A stretch of 36,890 nt of DNA from NCBI GenBank assembly GCA_002753505.1, contig PEAG01000033.1:1-36890 (forward strand), given 5' to 3'. Source of the stretch: Magnetococcales bacterium HCHbin5 (GTDB lineage: Bacteria; Pseudomonadota; Magnetococcia; Magnetococcales; Magnetaquicoccaceae). The position numbers and the translations under genes were made by a program. The stretch's first letter is position 1. Each line of letters opens with the position of its first letter. Below are positions 32,871-36,890 of this stretch, piece after piece. A model generated the notes under the pieces. It was not told the DNA's origin. It made no database searches and was given only the letters and a program-made list of their open reading frames with translations.

Positions 32871-34494
32871 GCCGCATCCCCAACAGATAACTCACCCCCG
32901 CCACCCCCATCGGCGGAAAATACCACCAGGCGGAAAAACCACCCAACGCCAGAATGGCCCCACCCACAAATAACGTACCACCAATAATGGCAAAGGTCTG
33001 ACCACGCAATCCATGGGCAATCGTCTCCTCCACCCCCTCCAACGCACTGGGATGAATGCGTACCTGAAAATGGTCCTGACTCAACCGCTCCATGCCATCT
33101 ACAATCACCTCGGGCAACAAGGTCGCCGCACTGTAAAGCTTTTCAATGTGCTCCTTCGTCTCGATCAACTTGCCCTTCGGACCCAAATGCTCCGACATCC
33201 AGTCCCGAATCAACGGCCCCGACAGATCCCACATATTCAGATCCGGATTGATCTCCCGCCCCACCCCCTCCAACACCAACATGGTCTTCTGCAACAATAA
33301 CAGGTGAGGCTGCACCGCCATGTTGAACTGCTCCGTCACCTTGAACAACTGCGCCAACAGATTGCCAATGGAAATATCCTTGAGCGGCTGACCAAAGATG
33401 GGCTCCCCCAACATTTGACACGCCTCCTCAAAAGCATCCACATCCGTGTCACGGGGCACATAACCCGCATCAATGTGCATCCTGGCAACCAAACGGTAAT
33501 CACGCTGCAAAAATCCCTGTAAAATCCGGGCCAACAACACCCGATCCTCCCGTGTCACCCGGCCGATAATACCAAAATCCAAAATGGCAATGGTGCCATC
33601 AGGCAAAACAAAAATATTGCCAGGATGTTGATCGGCATGAAAATAACCGTCCCGAAACACCTGCTTGAAAAAACTGGTGACAATATTGCGGGAAATTTTG
33701 ACCGGGTCCAGATGGGCATTCTGGGCATGATGGGTCAACTCGTCAATCGGTACCCCATCAATCCACTCCAACGTCAGTACACGCCGGGTGGAAAGGGGCC
33801 AAATGACGGCAGGAACCCGCATCTCCCGATCTTCTTTAAAATTTTCCCGAAATTTCTGGGCCCGGGAGGCCTCGATCTGAAAGTTGATCTCATTGCGAAT
33901 GGAGCTGGCAAACTCTGCCACCACCTGCTTGACCCGCATCCGCTTCCAATCCTTCAGATAGGTGTCCACCAGCTCGGCCAGGGTGGTGAGCATCCGAATG
34001 TCCAACTCCACCAACGCAATCACGTTGGGACGCATCACCTTGACCGCCACATCCCGCCCGGCCAAAGTGGTGGCACGGTGAACCTGGGCCATGGAGGCCG
34101 AGGCCACCGGGGTGGGATCAAAGGTCCGAAACAGCTGCTCCACCGACCCCCCCAAATCTTTCTGGATAATCTCCGCAACCTGGGCGAACGGAAACGGCGG
34201 CACCTCATCCTGCAGCTTTTTCATCTCCACACTGAACTCTTCCGGCAGAATCTCCGTGCGGGTGGAAAGGGCTTGACCAAACTTGATAAAGGTCGGCCCC
34301 AACTCCTCCATCGCCTTGCGCAACCGCACCTGGGGAGACTCCCGCCGATCACGACGCACAGCCGGATGCAGACCCACCACCCAGGTAAACAGGCGAAACG
34401 GCATGGAGAGATTCGACAAAGGCTCCACATCATAGTGGGCCAAAATCCTGGCGATACTCGTCAGGCGTCTGATGGAGCGATAATGTCCCAGCAT
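32857..34494 (-). CDS. ubiB: UbiB (ABC1/AarF family) ubiquinone biosynthesis ATPase
   Basis: UbiB is an atypical protein-kinase-like ATPase at the inner membrane that supports aerobic ubiquinone synthesis. With the ATG at 34494 it has 545 residues, matching the E. coli length. Motifs: the KxGQ signature FIKFGQALSTR, the Ala-rich ASASMAQVHRA replacing the Gly loop, VAVKVMRP, YFHADQHPGNI (catalytic loop) and ILDFGIIG (metal loop). Two C-terminal spans (AIIGGTLFVGGAILALGGF and a following one) anchor it. A longer frame to 34542 overlaps ubiJ and adds unlike residues. It starts 7 bases after the ubiJ stop. Confidence 0.94.
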   Translation of the reverse strand: MLGHYRSIRRLTSIARILAHYDVEPLSNLSMPFRLFTWVVGLHPAVRRDRRESPQVRLRKAMEELGPTFIKFGQALSTRTEILPEEFSVEMKKLQDEVPPFPFAQVAEIIQKDLGGSVEQLFRTFDPTPVASASMAQVHRATTLAGRDVAVKVMRPNVIALVELDIRMLTTLAELVDTYLKDWKRMRVKQVVAEFASSIRNEINFQIEASRAQKFRENFKEDREMRVPAVIWPLSTRRVLTLEWIDGVPIDELTHHAQNAHLDPVKISRNIVTSFFKQVFRDGYFHADQHPGNIFVLPDGTIAILDFGIIGRVTREDRVLLARILQGFLQRDYRLVARMHIDAGYVPRDTDVDAFEEACQMLGEPIFGQPLKDISIGNLLAQLFKVTEQFNMAVQPHLLLLQKTMLVLEGVGREINPDLNMWDLSGPLIRDWMSEHLGPKGKLIETKEHIEKLYSAATLLPEVIVDGMERLSQDHFQVRIHPSALEGVEETIAHGLRGQTFAIIGGTLFVGGAILALGGFSAWWYFPPMGVAGVSYLLGMRHWAR

Positions 34495-34501
34495 GAGCGG
34501 A

Positions 34502-35224
34502 TTATGACTGGATATCGGCAGGGACAGCAGAAGCCGCCGCAACCGGTTGTTCTATGGAAGCCGGAGCCGCCGTTGCCTGAGCCAAAGCCCGTTTCCGCTC
34601 CACCCGGGAAAAACTGCGTTCCAACCGCTCCACCCGCCCAACCAGCTCATTCGCCTCCGCCTGCAACATCTCCCACTGGGCGCGGCGGGGAATGCCCTGC
34701 CGCTTGAGCCAACCATCCAGCTCCACCTCGGACCGGTCCCAACCCTGCTCCTTGAGCTGTTGCAACTGCGACAATGCGCGCATGGCCGCCTTGGCTCCCA
34801 TCGACCCCATCCAGGGGGTCAGCTCTTTTTCCCAATCAATCTCCACATTATCCAGTATGTTTTTAAAATGCAGGCCGGTATCGGTCTCCCCGGAAAGCTT
34901 CAGAGCCCGGGCAAAAAAGAGTGAATCCGGATCCCGGGTATTGAACAGCAGGGCAAGAAACGCCTCCAGGCTGCCAGCCATGGTGACGTGAGAAACCGTG
35001 TCGGAGTAGGTATGGATGCGCACATCGCCCCCCTCATCCACCACCATGAAAAAAGATTGCTCCAGATCCTCAACATCAAACTGAAAAATTTTGCCCGACA
35101 GCTCTGCCAGGCGATTTTTCAATTCAGGATACCGTTGAAAAAACAGGTTGAGAATAATGCCCAAGGTAACAGCCGTCAGCGGTTGTGGCAGCCATTTGAG
35201 TGGGGAGGAAAACCAGGATGTCAT
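34502..35224 (-). CDS. ubiJ: UbiJ-like accessory factor (SCP2 domain)
   Basis: A 240-residue protein between ubiE and ubiB, the place ubiJ occupies in the E. coli operon. The N-terminal half (PLTAVTLGIILNLFFQRYPELKN, then FFMVVDEGGDVRIHTYSD) fits an SCP2 lipid-binding fold that holds ubiquinone intermediates for the Ubi complex. The C-terminal part (LQAEANELVGRVERLERSFSRVE) is a coiled coil, as in UbiJ, followed by an Ala/Pro-rich tail. Its assignment rests on fold pattern and gene order. It starts 3 bases after the ubiE stop. Confidence 0.82.
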   Translation of the reverse strand: MTSWFSSPLKWLPQPLTAVTLGIILNLFFQRYPELKNRLAELSGKIFQFDVEDLEQSFFMVVDEGGDVRIHTYSDTVSHVTMAGSLEAFLALLFNTRDPDSLFFARALKLSGETDTGLHFKNILDNVEIDWEKELTPWMGSMGAKAAMRALSQLQQLKEQGWDRSEVELDGWLKRQGIPRRAQWEMLQAEANELVGRVERLERSFSRVERKRALAQATAAPASIEQPVAAASAVPADIQS

Positions 35225-35227
35225 GGG

Positions 35228-35977
35228 TTAGACCTTTCTGCCAACGTGAACGGCCGCAATGCCGGCACTCAGATTGTGATAGTGAACTCCAAACAGGCCG
35301 CACTCTTCCAACAGGGTTGCAACGTGTTTCTGGTCTGGAAAACGACGAATGGACTCCGCCAGGTATTGATAGGCATCCCGATCTTTTGCCACCCAATGCC
35401 CCAGCTCCGGCAAAATTTTAAAGGAGTAGGCTTCGTAGAGGGGTTCCAAAAAAGGAATGGCCATATGAGAAAATTCCAGGCAGAGCAGCTGCCCCCCCGG
35501 ACGCAACACCCGCACCATCTCCCGAAAAGCGGCATCCATCTGGGTGACGTTGCGAATACCAAAACCGATGGTGACCGCATGAAAGGTATTGTCCGGGAAA
35601 GGCAACTCCTCTGCGTTGCCCTGGGCCCAGTACAAACCCTGGATGCGCCCCTCGTCCACCAGACGTTGTCGACCCCGTTCCAGCATGTTGGCGTTAATGT
35701 CATAGATGGTGATGGAACCCTCCCCCTGCAACCGCTCGTGCATCAGTCGCGCCAGATCCCCGGTTCCCCCCGCCACATCCAGTATCCGCTGGCCGGGCTT
35801 GATCCGCAAACGGCGAATGGCAAACTGTTTCCACAGGCGATGGATCCCCAGAGACATCAGATCGTTCATCAGGTCATAGTTGCTCGCAACGGAATCAAAC
35901 ACCTGTCTGACCTTGGCCACCTTCTCGGTCAGGGGGATCTCGCTGAAACCAAAGTGGGTCGTGGGAGAGTGGGTCAT
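35228..35977 (-). CDS. ubiE: Ubiquinone/menaquinone C-methyltransferase UbiE
   Basis: UbiE methylates the quinone ring at carbon 2 using SAM. The 249-residue product has the SAM motif DVAGGTGDLARLM near residue 67, YDINANMLERGR near 92, and family signature regions VFDSVASNYDLMNDLMSLGIHRLWK and FGIRNVTQMDAAFREMVRVLRPGG. An AGGAG ribosome site lies 8 bases before the ATG. First gene of ubiE-ubiJ-ubiB. The 160-bp upstream gap has GAAAGC/GCTTTC inverted arms but no gene. Confidence 0.96.
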   Translation of the reverse strand: MTHSPTTHFGFSEIPLTEKVAKVRQVFDSVASNYDLMNDLMSLGIHRLWKQFAIRRLRIKPGQRILDVAGGTGDLARLMHERLQGEGSITIYDINANMLERGRQRLVDEGRIQGLYWAQGNAEELPFPDNTFHAVTIGFGIRNVTQMDAAFREMVRVLRPGGQLLCLEFSHMAIPFLEPLYEAYSFKILPELGHWVAKDRDAYQYLAESIRRFPDQKHVATLLEECGLFGVHYHNLSAGIAAVHVGRKV

Positions 35978-36137
35978 GTCGCTACTCCTGGATAAATACT
36001 GTGTGTCAAGCCGGGGGGAATTCTAACGCCAGATGAGCCCGGTGGGAAGCGTTCATGAGAGAGATGACGCAGAGAAAGCGGTTTTGCCCGTTTCTTGTCA
36101 CCCGGAAGGGGAGGCTTTCTGGAACCCATCACTCGGG

Positions 36138-36596
36138 TCAGGCCTCTCTTTTTCGCTCCCGTCCTGCCTGCAATTTTTCTCCCGCCCCGGCCGCAATCGC
36201 CAATTGACGACGGGTGGCCGAATAGGAGGGTGCAACCATGGGAAAATCCTTCGGCAGGCCAAAATTGGCCAGGTAGGTTGGAATATCCATGTGATGGGTC
36301 TTGGTAAGATGGCCCTTGATCGCCTTGCTGGCCTTGCCGCAAATCAGGCAGATCACGCTGTCTTCGGTGACAGCCTGCTCCACCGGTACAAAAGGAACAG
36401 GCGACGGTGGCGGCTCCGACTCGACTGGCAACGGCCCCTGAAACAGGTCGGTTGCAGTGTACAAGGGATCCTCATCGGCCAAAGCCAGCAGCGCATGGTG
36501 TACGGTTTCAATCAACGCCGGCAGTTGCTGGAGGGCCACCTCGTTCCTGCTGAGGTAGGCCTTGACAATCTCCGTGGTATAGGGGATGAGCGACAT
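36138..36596 (-). CDS. MucR/Ros-type zinc-finger transcriptional regulator
   Basis: A 152-residue regulator of the MucR/Ros family, characteristic of Alphaproteobacteria. The N-terminal part (TTEIVKAYLSRNEVALQQLPALIETVHHAL) is the oligomerisation region. The zinc finger lies near residue 83: CLIC, nine residues, then HLTKTHH, followed by the family signature FGLPKDFPMVAPSYSATRRQLA. A proline-rich linker of about 20 residues joins the two. GAGGA precedes the ATG. The family controls exopolysaccharide, motility and cell-cycle genes by bridging AT-rich sites; the targets here are not known. Confidence 0.92.
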   Translation of the reverse strand: MSLIPYTTEIVKAYLSRNEVALQQLPALIETVHHALLALADEDPLYTATDLFQGPLPVESEPPPSPVPFVPVEQAVTEDSVICLICGKASKAIKGHLTKTHHMDIPTYLANFGLPKDFPMVAPSYSATRRQLAIAAGAGEKLQAGRERKREA

Positions 36597-36622
36597 AAAG
36601 GATCCTCAAAGAGTTCCGCATT

Positions 36623-36726
36623 TTTTAACCGATTGCAGGGCTCCGGGGACCGTTCACGGTCCCCAGTGGGGTGCAGGGGCAAAGCCCCACATACGCCAAC
36701 ATGATGGCCCTATCCATTTTTCAATC
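36623..36726 (-). repeat. Dispersed hairpin repeat, single unit
   Basis: Begins TTTTAACCGATTGCAGG and carries GGGGACCG-TTCA-CGGTCCCC (36645-36664), a four-base loop instead of three, then CAGGGGCAAAGCCCC and a diverged copy of the ACATGAT spacer. It is the reverse complement orientation of the 90-bp unit at 32519-32850. Confidence 0.85.
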
Positions 36727-36890
36727 TTTTAAAACAATTGCAGGGGTCCGGGGACCGTCACGGTCCCCGGTGGGGTGCAGGGGCAAAGCCCCTGCATGAA
36801 CGGGCGCGCTTTCTCGTAAGCCCATTTGCGCAGCAAATGGGCGCAGCGCGCCCAAAACGCCCCGCAGGGGCACTCCTGGAGGGCGGCAGC
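36727..36890 (+). repeat. Structured repeat element, cut by the window end
   Basis: From TTTTAAAACAATTGCAGG to GGCGGCAGC it matches 32119-32283 throughout. Its inner hairpin (36820-36842) is GCCCATTTGC-GCA-GCAAATGGGC, a third stem version with the conserved GCA loop. Confidence 0.9.

Noticed and set aside
35978-36137. A structured RNA or tRNA between ubiE and the mucR-like gene.
   Set aside because: Short inverted arms (GAAAGC/GCTTTC, AGAGAG/CTCTCT) are present but no cloverleaf or known motif could be drawn.

Overview
The window comes from a moderately GC-rich proteobacterium. Ros/MucR-type regulator, Bpt leucyltransferase, HslVU, a ubiE-ubiJ-ubiB operon and a dnaA-dnaN-recF block point to a lineage at the base of, or next to, the Alphaproteobacteria. 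The phosphate/polyphosphate gene load and the dispersed GGGGACCGTGACGGTCCCC-type hairpin repeats would fit a Magnetococcus-like (Magnetococcia) bacterium, but that is inference from gene content and not proven here. No rRNA, tRNA, CRISPR array or insertion sequence with a transposase was seen.

Layout. 1-211: two 84-bp copies of a hairpin repeat. 212-8432 (minus strand): a tight eight-gene run bpt-recX-alaS-(Zn-ribbon protein)-(PilZ protein)-dnaA-dnaN-recF. 8558-10483 (plus): hslV-hslU. 10506-11641: a perfect 20-bp-stem hairpin, ppk2 and a strong terminator. 11716-17450 (plus): double Pho box, then pstS-phoU-pstC-pstA-pstB1-pstB2. 17814-22370 (plus): a HAMP-PAS-GGDEF diguanylate cyclase and a hybrid histidine kinase with two receiver domains and an HPt. 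22390-27141 (minus): phoR2, a 35-codon membrane small ORF, phoB and phoR1. 27452-29281 (minus): pit and a DUF47/PhoU-like gene behind a double Pho box. 29780-32064 (plus): a two-gene P-loop NTPase / FHA-PPP-phosphatase module, also behind Pho-box-like repeats. 32119-32850: a composite inverted-repeat element running into a 90-bp tandem array. 32857-35977 (minus): ubiE-ubiJ-ubiB. 36138-36596: mucR-like gene, followed by more copies of the hairpin repeat to the window end.

The main result is a roughly 21-kb phosphate super-locus (10.7-32.1 kb). Four places carry 7-bp units of the form (T/G)TNACA(A/T) repeated every 11 bp, the geometry of PhoB sites: before pstS, before pit, before the P-loop/FHA-phosphatase pair, and between phoR2 and the small ORF/phoB. 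Inside the locus several parts depart from the textbook: two PstB ATPases whose motif losses are complementary, suggesting an asymmetric heterodimer; a PhoU fused to a low-molecular-weight phosphatase-like domain that has lost its catalytic Cys and Arg; two PhoR kinases with large periplasmic domains around a single PhoB; a tiny single-span membrane protein in the phoB transcript; and a Pho-linked phosphoprotein-signalling module of unknown function. Together with PPK2 and the PiT carrier this looks like a phosphate-uptake and polyphosphate-handling island with its own layered signalling.

The second theme is the repeat family. Copies differ in the bases of their stems but keep them paired, so the hairpins themselves seem to be conserved rather than the sequence.
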